64,000 bases of DNA from Anaerococcus vaginalis ATCC 51170 (GTDB lineage Bacteria > Bacillota > Clostridia > Tissierellales > Peptoniphilaceae): the NCBI RefSeq assembly GCF_000163295.1, contig NZ_GG700527.1:60175-124174 (forward strand), read 5' to 3'. The position numbers and the translations under genes are program-made. Below are positions 35,576-45,537 of the stretch, piece by piece. The notes under the pieces were generated by a model that saw nothing but the letters and a program-made list of their open reading frames with translations, did no database searches and was not told where the DNA came from. Within the stretch, counting starts at the first letter, position 1, and each line of letters begins with the position of its first letter.

Positions 35576-36370
35576 ATGAGCAAAGATTTAGTAATAGGAT
35601 TACTAATTCCATTTATAGGCACAAGTCTTGGATCGGCTATGGTCTATTTAATGAAAAACGAATTATCAGGTAAAATTCAAAAATCCCTATCAGGCTTTGC
35701 TGCAGGCGTAATGGTTGCAGCAAGTATTTGGTCGCTTTTAATACCAGCGATGGATATGGTAGATCAAAAGTTAGGGAAAATGGCGTGGATTCCTGCTGTG
35801 GTAGGATTTGCCGTTGGAATTATATTTTTATTATTTTTAGATAATGTAGTCCCCCATCAACACGTTGATAGCGATGTGGCAGAAGGACCAAAAAATGATT
35901 CGTTAAGAAAAACAACAATGATGGTACTTGCAGTTGTAATTCACAATATACCAGAAGGAATGGCGGTAGGAGTAGCATTTGCAGGAGTTTTGTCAGGAAA
36001 TACAGATTTAACAATGGCAGGAGCAATGGTGCTTTCACTTGGAATAGCAATTCAAAATTTTCCAGAAGGCGCAATAATTTCTATGCCATTAAAAAGTCAA
36101 GGAATAGGAAAAAATAAATCATTTATAATGGGAGTTTTATCAGGAGCAGTAGAGCCGGTAGCAGCAGTTCTTACAATATTATTATCCCAAATAATGATTC
36201 CAATTTTGCCATATCTTTTAAGCTTTGCAGCAGGTGCAATGTTTTATGTAGTAGTAGAAGAATTAATACCAGAAGCAACAGGTGAAGGCGAAGACCACTC
36301 AAACCTAGGAGTAATTTGGTTTTCAGTAGGCTTTTCAGTAATGATGATTCTGGATGTGGCATTAGGCTAG
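35576..36370 (+). CDS. ZIP family divalent metal transporter
   Basis: 264-aa ZIP transporter (Zn2+/Mn2+/Fe2+ uptake) with eight helices. The metal-site helices are present: HNIPEGMAVGVAFAG (helix 4) and QNFPEGAIISMPL (helix 5), plus EELIPEATGEGEDH in the late loop. The cytoplasmic His-containing loop (PHQHVDSD) between helices 3 and 4 is typical. The stop codon TAG overlaps the first base pairs of a 127-bp tandem repeat, so the repeat may have supplied the C terminus. Confidence 0.92.
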   Translation: MSKDLVIGLLIPFIGTSLGSAMVYLMKNELSGKIQKSLSGFAAGVMVAASIWSLLIPAMDMVDQKLGKMAWIPAVVGFAVGIIFLLFLDNVVPHQHVDSDVAEGPKNDSLRKTTMMVLAVVIHNIPEGMAVGVAFAGVLSGNTDLTMAGAMVLSLGIAIQNFPEGAIISMPLKSQGIGKNKSFIMGVLSGAVEPVAAVLTILLSQIMIPILPYLLSFAAGAMFYVVVEELIPEATGEGEDHSNLGVIWFSVGFSVMMILDVALG

Positions 36371-36705
36371 AAATTGTGCCGGTGGCACAATTTCTACTAA
36401 TGCCCCGCGGAGTAAAATCGAAGAATTAAAAAATAGTTTTAATTTGGAAACTAAGAAAATTAAGTTTAACGCAATCAAAGAGCGTATGTTGGGCTAAAAA
36501 TTGTGCCAGTGGTACAATTTCTACCAACATCCCGCGAAGTAAAATCGAAGAATTAAAAATCAGTTTTAAAATAATAAAAAACCAAATTAAGTAAAACGCA
36601 ACCAAAGAGCGTGCTTGGCTTAGAAATTGTGCCGGTGGCACAATTTCTACTAATGCCCCGCGAAATAGGTACAAAGAAATAAAAAACAATTTAAATTAAA
36701 AAATA
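36369..36705. repeat. Three tandem ~127-bp hairpin repeats
   Basis: Units start near 36369, 36496 and 36622 (spacing 127 and 126). Each opens with an inverted repeat: AGAAATTGTGCC, a 3-nt loop, GGCACAATTTCT (copies 1 and 3 perfect; copy 2 has G-U-compatible changes). Then comes ACTAATGCCCCGCG-type sequence and, in copies 1 and 2, AACGCAAYCAAAGAGCGT before the next unit. Copy 3 loses its distal half. With the terminator (36718-36747) and the cdaA upstream region this fills the 506-bp gap 36371-36876. An 87-codon minus-strand frame across it is a by-product of the repeats. Function unknown. Confidence 0.85.
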
Positions 36706-36717
36706 AAAATCAAAAAA

Positions 36718-36747
36718 ATACCAAGTCAAAAACTTGGTATTTTTTTG
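36718..36747 (+). terminator. Intrinsic terminator after the repeat array
   Basis: ATACCAAGT-CAAAA-ACTTGGTAT followed by TTTTTTT; probably ends transcription from the ZIP gene and the repeats before cdaA. Confidence 0.85.
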
Positions 36748-36876
36748 TAAAAAATTTCTACGAAAAATTTTAAATATAAAAATTTCAAAAAATTTAAATT
36801 TTATTTCATTTAAGCCTTTCCTTTCTACAAAATTTTATAATAAAGTATATAATATAAATAGACTTAGGAGGTAGAC

Positions 36877-37692
36877 ATGTCTTACATAGATAATTTTGTA
36901 GCGTATTTATCGCTAATTAGGATTACAGATATAATTGATATAACGCTTATTGCTTTTATTGCATATAAATTGTTAAAGCTTCTCAAAAATACTAGAGCTG
37001 AACAAGTTATGAAGGGATTTATTTTTGTTTTAATTTTTGCATCTATTGCTGATATTTTTAAATTAAATACTGTTTCATGGCTTATGAATCAATTTTTTAC
37101 TGTTTCTTTGGTATTTATAATTGTAGTTTTTCAGCCAGAATTAAGGTCTGCTTTGGAAAGAATTGGTAGGGGACGAAGCTTTTTTGTTAGTGATTCTTAC
37201 AATAAGAATGAAAGATCTATTGATGAAATTGTTTCTGCTATGAGCTCCTTGTCTAGGCAAAAAATTGGTGCTTTAGTTGTAATTGAAAGAGAAGTTGGAC
37301 TTAATGATATTATTGAAAGTGGAACTAATCTTTCCGCTGAAATTTCCAGCGAACTTTTGATAAATATTTTTATTCCAAACACACCTCTTCATGATGGGGC
37401 GGTTATAATTCGTGATGATTTGATTGAAGCGGCAGCTTGTTATTTGCCATTAACTACAAATAATACTTTGTCAAAAGAACTTGGCACTCGCCATAGAGCA
37501 GCTATTGGAATTAGCGAAAAAAGTGATTGCCTAGTCGTTGTTGTTAGCGAGGAAACTGGAACAATTTCTATAGTAAGCAATGGTGTTATAAATAGATATT
37601 TTGATGATGAGTCTTTAAAAGATAGGCTTATGAAAGAGCTAAGAGATGATGAAAATAAATTGAATTTTAAAAGGAGGATTGAAAATGAATAA
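36877..37692 (+). CDS. cdaA: Diadenylate cyclase CdaA
   Basis: 271-aa membrane enzyme making cyclic di-AMP from two ATP. Three N-terminal helices (about 20-90) precede the DAC domain, which has the catalytic PLHDGAVIIRDD (DGA) and GTRHRAAIGISE (RHR) motifs. C-di-AMP controls potassium and wall homeostasis. It overlaps cdaR, its regulator gene, the conserved cdaA-cdaR order. AGGAGG precedes the ATG. Confidence 0.96.
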   Translation: MSYIDNFVAYLSLIRITDIIDITLIAFIAYKLLKLLKNTRAEQVMKGFIFVLIFASIADIFKLNTVSWLMNQFFTVSLVFIIVVFQPELRSALERIGRGRSFFVSDSYNKNERSIDEIVSAMSSLSRQKIGALVVIEREVGLNDIIESGTNLSAEISSELLINIFIPNTPLHDGAVIIRDDLIEAAACYLPLTTNNTLSKELGTRHRAAIGISEKSDCLVVVVSEETGTISIVSNGVINRYFDDESLKDRLMKELRDDENKLNFKRRIENE

Positions 37693-38617
37693 TAAAAATG
37701 ACAGAAAATTGATTGTTTTATCAATTCTTGTCGCTGTCATTATGTGGGCTTTTGTAATGACTTCAACAAATCCTTCTTTATCAAAAACTATAAGAAATGT
37801 TCCTTTAACAATTAAAAATCAAGAAGTAATGCAAAAAGATGGCTATGCCTTGGTTGGTAAAGATGAGGTGGCAAGTGTAAATGTAAAAGTTGAAGGTTCA
37901 AGATCAGATCTTGCATCATTATCAGCAGAAGATTTGGTTGCAAGCATAGATTTGGGCGTGCCAACAGAAGGAATAAAAACTTTAAATGTAAATGTTGATG
38001 TTCCGTCAGGAATTAGGATTGAAAGTGTAAGTCCGTCAAATATTAATTTAAAAATGGAAAAAATTGTAAAAAAGGATTTGACTGTAGATATAAAAATTTC
38101 TGATAGGCTAAAAGAATCAAAAATTATTAATGTAAGCGAGCAATCTACCAAAAAAATCACCGTATCTGGCCTTAGAAATTATGTTGATAAGGTTGATAAA
38201 ATTGTATTAAATATAAATGAAGAAGAATATCTTGATGGGAAAATTCATGATATTGGAGTAAAACCCGTAGATAAAAAAGGAAAAACTGTAGAAAATGTTG
38301 ATTTGTCACAAAATGATGTGTCAATTTCTTTTGATGTTCTCCAAAGTAAGGAAGTAGGCGTAGAATTAAATTACGATAATCTTCCAAAAAATATGCAAAT
38401 TACAGAAAGTAAAATTTCTCCAAACAAGGTTATAGTAAAAGGAGAAAAAAATATAATTGATAAAATAAGTGCAATAAAAACTAGAGAAATCGACCTATCA
38501 AATTTAAAAAACGATGAATTTGAGCAAAGAGTTGAACTTGAAATCCCACAAGCTGTCGAGCTAAATGAGGGAGATTATTTTGTAAATGTCTATGTGAAAT
38601 TAGGAAAGAAAAATTAA
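37685..38617 (+). CDS. cdaR: CdaA regulator CdaR (YbbR domain protein)
   Basis: 310-aa protein with one N-terminal transmembrane helix (about 10-28) and extracytoplasmic YbbR-type repeats (roughly 40-120, 125-205, 210-300; recurrent VKVEGSRSDLASL, ITVSGLRNYVDKVDKI, VIVKGEKNIIDKISAI). It interacts with CdaA in other Firmicutes. ATG 37685 is preferred to a TTG two codons upstream because GGAGG at 37673-37677 is 7 nt away. glmM, often third in this operon, is absent here. Confidence 0.9.
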   Translation: MNNKNDRKLIVLSILVAVIMWAFVMTSTNPSLSKTIRNVPLTIKNQEVMQKDGYALVGKDEVASVNVKVEGSRSDLASLSAEDLVASIDLGVPTEGIKTLNVNVDVPSGIRIESVSPSNINLKMEKIVKKDLTVDIKISDRLKESKIINVSEQSTKKITVSGLRNYVDKVDKIVLNINEEEYLDGKIHDIGVKPVDKKGKTVENVDLSQNDVSISFDVLQSKEVGVELNYDNLPKNMQITESKISPNKVIVKGEKNIIDKISAIKTREIDLSNLKNDEFEQRVELEIPQAVELNEGDYFVNVYVKLGKKN

Positions 38618-39297
38618 TGTCCTATAAATATCTAGTAAAAAGACTTGAAGATTCTGGTTTTGAAACTTATCTTGTAGGCGGAGCGCTAAGGGATAAGCTT
38701 TTGGGAGAGAAAATCCACGATATTGATTTGACGACAAGAGCAAGACCAGAACAAATAATGAAAATTTTTTCTGATATGAAATTAATAGATATAGGGAAAA
38801 AATTTGGAACAATAAAGGTTATTTATAAATCTGAAGAATTTGAAATTACAAGTTTTAGGGCTGAATCTTTTTACAAAGACAAAAGACATCCTGATAAAAT
38901 TTCCTTTTCAAATACAATTGAAGAAGATTTAAAAAGAAGAGATTTTACCATAAATGCCATGGCAGAAAGAAATGGCAAGATAATAGATTTATTTGATGGG
39001 AAAAAAGATTTAAAAAATAAGATAATAAGAGCTGTTGGCAATCCTTACGAAAGAATTGAAGAAGATTATCTAAGAGCTTTAAGAGCGGTAAGATTTGCTA
39101 CAGTTTTGGATTTTGAAATTGAAAAAAATTTAAAAAATGCAATAAAAAATAAGAAAAATAATATAGAAGAAATTTCAAAAGAAAGAATTAGGGATGAAAT
39201 TGACAAAATTTTATTATCCAAAAATCCATCAAGAGGAATTAGATTATTAGAAAATCTAGACCTTTTGGAATATATATTTCCAGAAGTTAAAAAATGA
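38617..39297 (+). CDS. cca: CCA-adding enzyme/poly(A) polymerase, N-terminal catalytic part
   Basis: 226-aa nucleotidyltransferase half of a class II CCA-adding enzyme, which finishes tRNA 3' ends. Catalytic motif YLVGGALRDKLLGEKIHDIDLTT (GG ... DxD), then EDLKRRDFTINAM, ERIEEDYLRALRAVRFA and the neck ERIRDEI. The frame ends at EVKK-stop, exactly where full-length enzymes continue into an HD domain, and the next ORF encodes that domain one frame over. The run of six As at the junction becomes open across both ORFs if one A is added. The start overlaps the last base of cdaR. Confidence 0.88.
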   Translation: MSYKYLVKRLEDSGFETYLVGGALRDKLLGEKIHDIDLTTRARPEQIMKIFSDMKLIDIGKKFGTIKVIYKSEEFEITSFRAESFYKDKRHPDKISFSNTIEEDLKRRDFTINAMAERNGKIIDLFDGKKDLKNKIIRAVGNPYERIEEDYLRALRAVRFATVLDFEIEKNLKNAIKNKKNNIEEISKERIRDEIDKILLSKNPSRGIRLLENLDLLEYIFPEVKK

Positions 39298-39944
39298 TAG
39301 GCTTTAATCAACATTCCTCCCACCATAAATTTGATTTATTTGAACATTCTATGAAAGTATTGGATATGACGCCAGCAAATTTAAAAACAAGAATGGCAGG
39401 ACTTTTTCACGATACAGGAAAAATTGATACATTTTTTCTAGATGAAAATGGCGAAGGGAGATTTTTTGGACACCAAGAAATATCAAAAGAAATAATTAAA
39501 AATAGATTAAAGGAATTAAAATATCCCAAAAAATTTATTGAAAACACCTTGCTATTGGTAGAAAGGCACATGGATAATACCAATACATACACAAAAAAAT
39601 CTGTAAGAAAACTTTTGAGAAAAGTCGGAGATGAAAATATTTACGATTTGTTTGATTTGCAAAAAGCAGATGTTCTTTCGACAGTTCACGATAATACAGA
39701 AAATATTTTAAATGCAAAAAAACTTTTAGAAGAAATTTTAAATTCAAATACTCCAAGGAAAAAAGATCAAATTGATTTTTCTGGCAATGATTTAATAGAA
39801 ATTGGATTTAAAGAGGGAAAAGAGCTTGGAGAGATTTTAAATGAAGTTTATAATTTGGTAATGGATGAAAAATTAGAAAATAAAAAAAGTGAAATTGTTA
39901 AATATATAAAAAATAAATACAATAATCTTGATAGAAATTATTAG
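39294..39944 (+). CDS. HD-domain part of the CCA-adding enzyme (split ORF)
   Basis: 216-aa C-terminal part: HSSHHKFDLFEHSMKVLD and LFHDTGKIDTF carry the HD metal ligands, followed by HMDNTNTYTKKSVRKLLRKVG and a helical tail, matching the C terminus of HD-type CCA-adding enzymes. It starts at an ATG overlapping the stop of the upstream half (AAAATGA). Together the halves would be about 442 aa, the normal size. Either a real split gene with coupled translation, an indel in the poly-A run, or a sequencing error. Confidence 0.85.
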   Translation: MIGFNQHSSHHKFDLFEHSMKVLDMTPANLKTRMAGLFHDTGKIDTFFLDENGEGRFFGHQEISKEIIKNRLKELKYPKKFIENTLLLVERHMDNTNTYTKKSVRKLLRKVGDENIYDLFDLQKADVLSTVHDNTENILNAKKLLEEILNSNTPRKKDQIDFSGNDLIEIGFKEGKELGEILNEVYNLVMDEKLENKKSEIVKYIKNKYNNLDRNY

Positions 39945-39993
39945 AAGTAGTATATTAAACTAATGAGTATGTAGTGTTTTAGGAGGCAAAACT

Positions 39994-41331
39994 ATGACAG
40001 AATTAAAATCACATGAAAATAATATAGCAAAATTTGACTTAGTAGTAGCTGCTGAAGATTTTGAAAAAGCAGTTAATAATGTTTATAAAAAAAATAAGTC
40101 TAGATATAGGGTAGATGGATTTAGAAAAGGAAAAGTTCCAAAAAGAATAATCGAAAAAATGTATGGAGTAGAAGTATTCTACGATGAAGCAATTCAAGAA
40201 GTTTTCCCAGAACCTTATAACAAGGCAATTGATGAATTAAATCTTGAAGTAATAGATCAACCATCAGTTGATTTTGACGATATAGAAAAAGGAAAAGACG
40301 TTGTATTTAAAGTAGAAGTTGAAACAAAACCTCATCCAACACTTGGAGATTATTCTGAGCTTGAAGTTACAGAAATCCCAACAGAAGTTACAGATGAAGA
40401 TGTAGAACACGAACTTAAACACCAACAAGAAGAAAATGCAAGAATTATTCCAATAGAAGACGGCGAAGCTCAAGATGGAGATACAGTAAATATCGATTTT
40501 GATGGTTTTCTTGATGGAGAAAGATTTGAAGGCGGAAAAGCTGAAAATCACGATTTAGTTCTTGGCTCAAAATCATTTGTAGGCGATTTTGAAAAACAAG
40601 TTGAAGGTCACAAAGTTGGAGATAAATTTGACGTCAATGTAACTTTCCCTGAAGATTATCAAGCAAAAGAATTCCAAGGAAAAGACGCAAGATTTGAAGT
40701 AGAAATCAATTCGATTTCAAGAAAAGAACTTCCAGAAATTGACGATGAATTCGCAAAAGATATTTCTGAATTTGAAACATTAGAAGAATTAAAAGAAGAT
40801 ACAAAGAAAAATCTTAAAGAAGATAAAGAAAAATTTGTAAAGAATCAAATTCAAAATGAAGCAATCAAAGCTTTGGTAGAAAAATCTGAAGTAAGCGCTC
40901 CAGATCCATTAGTAAACCAAGAAATTGATCTTGAAATGCAAAATCTTGACCAAAGATTACGTCAAATGGGAATTTCTTTACAACAATATATTGAAATGAC
41001 AAAAATGGATATGTCTGCAATTAGAGATCAATATAGAGCTGTTGCAGAAGATAAAGTAAAAGCAAATCTTGTAATGGATGAAGTTGCTTTGAAAGAAAAT
41101 ATTGAAGTAAGTGATGAAGAAATAGAAAATGAAATAAAAGATGCCGCTAAACAATATGGAGTAGACGATTACGAAAAATTCAAAGAAATCTTCGAAAAGA
41201 ATGTTTCTAGAGATACAGTTATAGAAAATGTTAAAAGAAGAAAAGCTGTAGAACTTCTAGAAAAAAATGTAAAATTAGTTCCAGCTGAAAACAAGTCAGA
41301 AGAAAATAAAGAAGACGAAAAAGAAGATTAG
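39994..41331 (+). CDS. tig: Trigger factor
   Basis: 445-aa ribosome-bound chaperone and peptidyl-prolyl isomerase. Ribosome-binding tail with FRKGKVPKRIIEKMYG (signature GFRKGKxP), PPIase domain about 160-245 (DGDTVNIDFDGFLDGERFEGG), then the helical chaperone arms and an acidic Glu/Lys C terminus. Ribosome-binding site TAGGAGG. First gene of the tig-clpP-clpX-lon-yihA cluster. Confidence 0.96.
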   Translation: MTELKSHENNIAKFDLVVAAEDFEKAVNNVYKKNKSRYRVDGFRKGKVPKRIIEKMYGVEVFYDEAIQEVFPEPYNKAIDELNLEVIDQPSVDFDDIEKGKDVVFKVEVETKPHPTLGDYSELEVTEIPTEVTDEDVEHELKHQQEENARIIPIEDGEAQDGDTVNIDFDGFLDGERFEGGKAENHDLVLGSKSFVGDFEKQVEGHKVGDKFDVNVTFPEDYQAKEFQGKDARFEVEINSISRKELPEIDDEFAKDISEFETLEELKEDTKKNLKEDKEKFVKNQIQNEAIKALVEKSEVSAPDPLVNQEIDLEMQNLDQRLRQMGISLQQYIEMTKMDMSAIRDQYRAVAEDKVKANLVMDEVALKENIEVSDEEIENEIKDAAKQYGVDDYEKFKEIFEKNVSRDTVIENVKRRKAVELLEKNVKLVPAENKSEENKEDEKED

Positions 41332-41364
41332 TAATCATAAACTCCAAAAAGATAAGGAGATTTT

Positions 41365-41952
41365 ATGAACGCAAAAAACTTTTTAGTTCCTACAGTTATA
41401 GAGCAAACAAATAGGGGCGAGCGTGCTTATGATATTTACTCAAGATTATTAAAAGATAGGATTATTTTTCTAACAGGTCCTGTTGAAGATGGAGTAAGTG
41501 ATATAATTATTGCTCAACTCTTATTTTTAGAAAGCCAAGATCCAAATAAGGATATTCAATTTTATATAAATTCGCCAGGTGGAGTAGTTACAGCAGGACT
41601 TGCAATCTATGACACAATGAATTATATAAAACCAGATGTATCTACAATTTGTATAGGTCAAGCTGCATCAATGGGAGCAGTTTTACTTTCATCTGGAGCA
41701 AAGGGAAAGAGATTTTCTCTTCCAAATTCAAACATCCTAATCCATCAACCATCAGGTGGAGCTCAAGGTCAAGCAAGTGATATTCAAATCCAAGCTGAAC
41801 AAATTTTAAAAATGAAAAAAAGACTAAACAAAATTTTGGCAGATAATACTGGTCAAAGTATTGAAAAAATTCAAAAAGATACAGACAGAGATTTTGCTAT
41901 GGATGCTTATGAAGCAAAAGAATATGGCTTAATAGACAAGGTAATAGAATAA
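41365..41952 (+). CDS. clpP: ATP-dependent Clp protease proteolytic subunit
   Basis: 195-aa serine peptidase forming the double-heptamer chamber. Catalytic triad: Ser in [19 protein letters not shown], His in [14 protein letters not shown], Asp in [19 protein letters not shown]. Starts [20 protein letters not shown] after a short propeptide-like MNAKNFL. Followed 2 nt later by clpX, its unfoldase. Confidence 0.97.
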   Translation: MNAKNFLVPTVIEQTNRGERAYDIYSRLLKDRIIFLTGPVEDGVSDIIIAQLLFLESQDPNKDIQFYINSPGGVVTAGLAIYDTMNYIKPDVSTICIGQAASMGAVLLSSGAKGKRFSLPNSNILIHQPSGGAQGQASDIQIQAEQILKMKKRLNKILADNTGQSIEKIQKDTDRDFAMDAYEAKEYGLIDKVIE

Positions 41953-41954
41953 GT

Positions 41955-43163
41955 ATGGGTAAAATGGAATTTGAAGAAAACAGATGTTCCTTTTGTGGGA
42001 AAAGTGCTGATGAGGTTGATAGATTAATTGCAGGCCCAGATGCTTTTATTTGTAATGAATGCATTGAGCTTTGCTCATCAATCATCCAAAGAGAAGAATT
42101 AGTTGAACATAGCCACATGGACATTGATCTTGCTACACCAAGTGAGATAAAAGATTATTTAGATCAATATGTAATCCAACAAGAGATGGCAAAAAAAACA
42201 CTATCAGTTTCAGTATATAATCATTACAAAAGAATAAATTCAAATTATGATAGCAAAGATGATGTTGAGCTACAAAAATCAAATATTTTGATGCTTGGAC
42301 CAACTGGCTCTGGAAAAACTCTTCTTGCTCAAACTCTTGCCAAGAAATTAAATGTTCCATTTGCAATTGCAGATGCAACAAGTTTAACTGAAGCAGGATA
42401 TGTTGGAGAAGATGTAGAAAATATAATTTTGAAATTAGTTCAAGCTGCTGATTATGATATTGAGCTTGCCCAAACAGGAATAATCTACATTGATGAAATA
42501 GATAAAATAACTAGAAAAAGTGAAAATCCTTCAATAACTCGTGATGTTAGTGGAGAAGGAGTTCAACAAGCACTTTTAAAATTAATTGAAGGAACTGTTG
42601 CAAATGTTCCTCCTCAAGGCGGAAGAAAACATCCAAGCCAAGAATATATCCAAGTTGATACAACAAATATTTTGTTTATTGTTGGTGGAGCCTTTGATGG
42701 AATTAAAGATATAATAAAACAAAGAACCAACAAAAAATCAATTGGTTTTGGCTCAGAAGATAGTGAAAACAAAGAAGTTTCTTTGGCAGACGTTACAACT
42801 GAAGATCTTTTGAAATTTGGATTAATTCCAGAATTTATTGGAAGAGTTCCTATAGTTGTTTCGCTGGAAGATTTAGATGTAAATAGTCTTGTAAAAATTT
42901 TACAAGAGCCAAAAAATTCTCTATTAAAACAATATCAAAAATTATTTGAGCTTGATGGAGTAAAATTAACTTTTGAAGATGAAGCAGTCAAAGAAATTGC
43001 CGAAAAAGCCTTCAAGCAAGAAACGGGTGCGAGAGGACTTAGGACAATTTTGGAAGATTTGCTTTTGGATGTAATGTTTGAAATTCCTTCAAAAGACCAT
43101 ATAAAAGAAGTTATTGTATCAAAAGGTGCTATAAAAGATAAGAAAAAATTAATATACAAATAA
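41955..43163 (+). CDS. clpX: ATP-dependent Clp protease ATPase subunit ClpX
   Basis: 402-aa AAA+ unfoldase. N-terminal zinc-binding domain with [11 protein letters not shown] ... CNECIELC, Walker [16 protein letters not shown], Walker [11 protein letters not shown], pore loop GYVGEDVE, and the ClpP-binding IGFGSE loop. The ATG at 41955 has little ribosome-binding sequence; an in-frame ATG at 41964 is an alternative. A terminator separates it from lon. Confidence 0.97.
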   Translation: MGKMEFEENRCSFCGKSADEVDRLIAGPDAFICNECIELCSSIIQREELVEHSHMDIDLATPSEIKDYLDQYVIQQEMAKKTLSVSVYNHYKRINSNYDSKDDVELQKSNILMLGPTGSGKTLLAQTLAKKLNVPFAIADATSLTEAGYVGEDVENIILKLVQAADYDIELAQTGIIYIDEIDKITRKSENPSITRDVSGEGVQQALLKLIEGTVANVPPQGGRKHPSQEYIQVDTTNILFIVGGAFDGIKDIIKQRTNKKSIGFGSEDSENKEVSLADVTTEDLLKFGLIPEFIGRVPIVVSLEDLDVNSLVKILQEPKNSLLKQYQKLFELDGVKLTFEDEAVKEIAEKAFKQETGARGLRTILEDLLLDVMFEIPSKDHIKEVIVSKGAIKDKKKLIYK

Positions 43164-43190
43164 AAAAGGGAGACATTGGGCTCCCTTTTT
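43162..43190 (+). terminator. Terminator between clpX and lon
   Basis: AAAAAGGGAG, 8-nt loop, CTCCCTTTTT directly after the clpX stop. Confidence 0.8.
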
Positions 43191-43206
43191 ACTACAAGGA
43201 GATAAA

Positions 43207-45537
43207 ATGAGCTTTATCTATAAAATAGATACAAAAGAATATCCGATGGTTCCTGTTAGGGGCTTGTGGGCTTTTCCTGATACAGTAGTCCACTTTGATT
43301 GCCAAAGAGCGGTTTCAAAAAAAGCTGTAGAAGATGCTTTATTAAATGAATCTGAAATTTTTTTGGTAAATCAAAAAGATATTCTAGAAGATAATCCAAA
43401 AAAAGAAGATATTTATGATTATGGAACAATTGCAAGCATAAAACAAACTTTTAATTTGCAAAATGGAGAGCTTAGGGTTTTGATTGAAGCAAAATCTGTT
43501 GGCGAAGTTTTGAATGTAAAAATTGAAGATGGATTTTTTAAGGCAGAGGTTAAAGAATATATTTTCGATGAAGAAAATTTTGAAAGTAACGAAAATATAG
43601 AAGCCTTGAAAAAAATGTTGGTTGAAGATTTTAGATCTTATGTTTCAATGGATAATACTATTCCACCAGAAATTGCTTTTTCTTTGGTAGAAATTGAAAA
43701 TATTGATAAACTTGCAAATTTGATAACATATTATCTTCCTCTAAGTCCAAAAGAAAATTATTCCCTTTTAAAAGAGCTTGATATTGAAGAAAAACTTATT
43801 AATCTTCATAGGCTAATTCAAAAAGAAATTGAGCTAAAAGATTTGTCAAAAAAAATAGATTCTAAGGTTCAAGAAAATATTAATAAGGGACAAAAAGAAT
43901 ATTATCTTAGAGAAAAACTTGATGTTGTTAAAAATGAATTAAATGATTTAACAGGAAAAGATTTAAATGAGGCAGATGCCTTTAGGAAAAAAATTAAAAA
44001 ATTAAAAATCGACAAGGAAGACAAGGAAACTTTATTAAAAAGTATTGATAGACTTGAAATGATTCCTGAAATGAGCCCTGATTATGGAGTTATAACTTCT
44101 TATCTTGATTTTGTAATCTCTCTTCCTTGGTCAAAAAAATCAAAAGATAATTTGGATATAATTCATGCAAAAAAAGTTTTGGATGAAGACCATTATGGAC
44201 TTATGGAAGTCAAGGAAAGAATTCTTGAATCAATCGCTGTTAGGAAGAAAAAAGGAAACAATCAAGCGGCAATAATTTGTCTTGCTGGCCCTCCAGGAGT
44301 TGGTAAAACTTCAATTGCAAAATCAATCGCAAGAGCTTTAAATCGCAAATTTATTTCTATGCGTCTTGGTGGAGTAACTGATGAATCAGAAATTAGAGGT
44401 CACAGAAGAACTTACGTTGGGGCTATGGCTGGAAGAATTTTATCAAATATATCAAGAATAAAAGTAAAAAACCCAGTATTTTTGCTAGATGAAATTGATA
44501 AGTTAGGTTCAGATTTTAGGGGAGATCCATCATCAGCCCTTCTTGAAGTTTTAGATCCTGAACAAAACGATAAATTTATTGACCGCTATCTTGATATTGG
44601 TTTTGATTTATCAGAAGTATTTTTTATAACAACAGCAAATGATATTTCAAATATACCACCAGCACTTTTTGATAGGCTTGAAATTATAGAAATTTCTGGC
44701 TACACTCAAAGGGAAAAGGAAGAAATTGCCAAAAGATATTTGATAAAAAAAGAAATGGAAAACAACGGTCTTGAAAAAAATGATTTGAATATTTCAGATC
44801 CAGTTATAGAAAAAATTATCAAATCCTACACAAGAGAAGCTGGAGTAAGATCTCTTGAAAGAAATATTGCAAAAATATGTAGGCGTGCTGTAAAAGAAAT
44901 TCTTGAAGGCAAAGACAAGGTCAATGTTTCTATGAGAAATTATGAAAAATATCTTGGCAAGGAAAGATTTTTTGAAGACCAAAGACTCAAAGAAGATAAA
45001 ATCGGAATTGCAAATGGACTTGCTTGGACTCAAGTTGGTGGAACAATTTTAACAATCGAAGTAAATGCCATGGACGGCAAAGGGGCAAATTTATTTACTG
45101 GAAGTTTGGGAGATGTTATGAAAGAATCTGCTCAAGCGGCAATTTCATATTTGAGAAAAAATTCTAAAGAATTAGAAATCGATCCAGATTTTTATAAAAA
45201 TAAAGATATTCACGTCCACGTTCCAGAAGGAGCAACTCCAAAAGATGGCCCATCAGCAGGAATTACAATGACAACTGCAATCGCATCAGCTCTTACAGGA
45301 AAAAAAGTAAGATCTGACCTTGCAATGACAGGAGAAGTTACAATCACAGGAGAAGTTTTGCCAATTGGAGGACTTAAAGAAAAGGCTCTTGCAGCTTACG
45401 CTTACGACATAAAAAATGTAATTATTCCAAAAGAAAATGAAAAAGATATTGAAGATATTGACAAGGAAGTTAGGGAAAAAATAAACTTTATAAAAGTATC
45501 AAAAGTTTCAGAAGTTTTAGAGGAAGCTTTGCTATGA
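43207..45537 (+). CDS. lon: Endopeptidase La (Lon protease)
   Basis: 776-aa ATP-dependent serine protease that degrades misfolded and regulatory proteins. N-terminal substrate domain (1-200), coiled coil (200-290), AAA+ domain with Walker [16 protein letters not shown] and Walker [11 protein letters not shown], and a C-terminal protease domain with catalytic Ser in [14 protein letters not shown] and Lys about 43 residues later in [11 protein letters not shown]. Length is in range for LonA. The stop overlaps yihA as ATGA. AAGGAG upstream. Confidence 0.96.
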   Translation: MSFIYKIDTKEYPMVPVRGLWAFPDTVVHFDCQRAVSKKAVEDALLNESEIFLVNQKDILEDNPKKEDIYDYGTIASIKQTFNLQNGELRVLIEAKSVGEVLNVKIEDGFFKAEVKEYIFDEENFESNENIEALKKMLVEDFRSYVSMDNTIPPEIAFSLVEIENIDKLANLITYYLPLSPKENYSLLKELDIEEKLINLHRLIQKEIELKDLSKKIDSKVQENINKGQKEYYLREKLDVVKNELNDLTGKDLNEADAFRKKIKKLKIDKEDKETLLKSIDRLEMIPEMSPDYGVITSYLDFVISLPWSKKSKDNLDIIHAKKVLDEDHYGLMEVKERILESIAVRKKKGNNQAAIICLAGPPGVGKTSIAKSIARALNRKFISMRLGGVTDESEIRGHRRTYVGAMAGRILSNISRIKVKNPVFLLDEIDKLGSDFRGDPSSALLEVLDPEQNDKFIDRYLDIGFDLSEVFFITTANDISNIPPALFDRLEIIEISGYTQREKEEIAKRYLIKKEMENNGLEKNDLNISDPVIEKIIKSYTREAGVRSLERNIAKICRRAVKEILEGKDKVNVSMRNYEKYLGKERFFEDQRLKEDKIGIANGLAWTQVGGTILTIEVNAMDGKGANLFTGSLGDVMKESAQAAISYLRKNSKELEIDPDFYKNKDIHVHVPEGATPKDGPSAGITMTTAIASALTGKKVRSDLAMTGEVTITGEVLPIGGLKEKALAAYAYDIKNVIIPKENEKDIEDIDKEVREKINFIKVSKVSEVLEEALL

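Noticed and set aside
36426-36689. 87-codon minus-strand ORF in the repeat array
   Set aside because: It repeats LRGxLVEIVPxAQFL because the DNA repeats; no ribosome-binding site and no homology pattern.
36369-36705. CRISPR-like array
   Set aside because: Only three units of ~127 bp, most of each unit is conserved so there are no unique spacers, and no cas genes are present.
39285-39300. Programmed -1 frameshift fusing the CCA-enzyme halves
   Set aside because: The slip site would be T-AAA-AAA, lacking the X-XXY-YYZ heptamer for both tRNAs, and no downstream stimulator was recognised; an indel or sequencing error is simpler.
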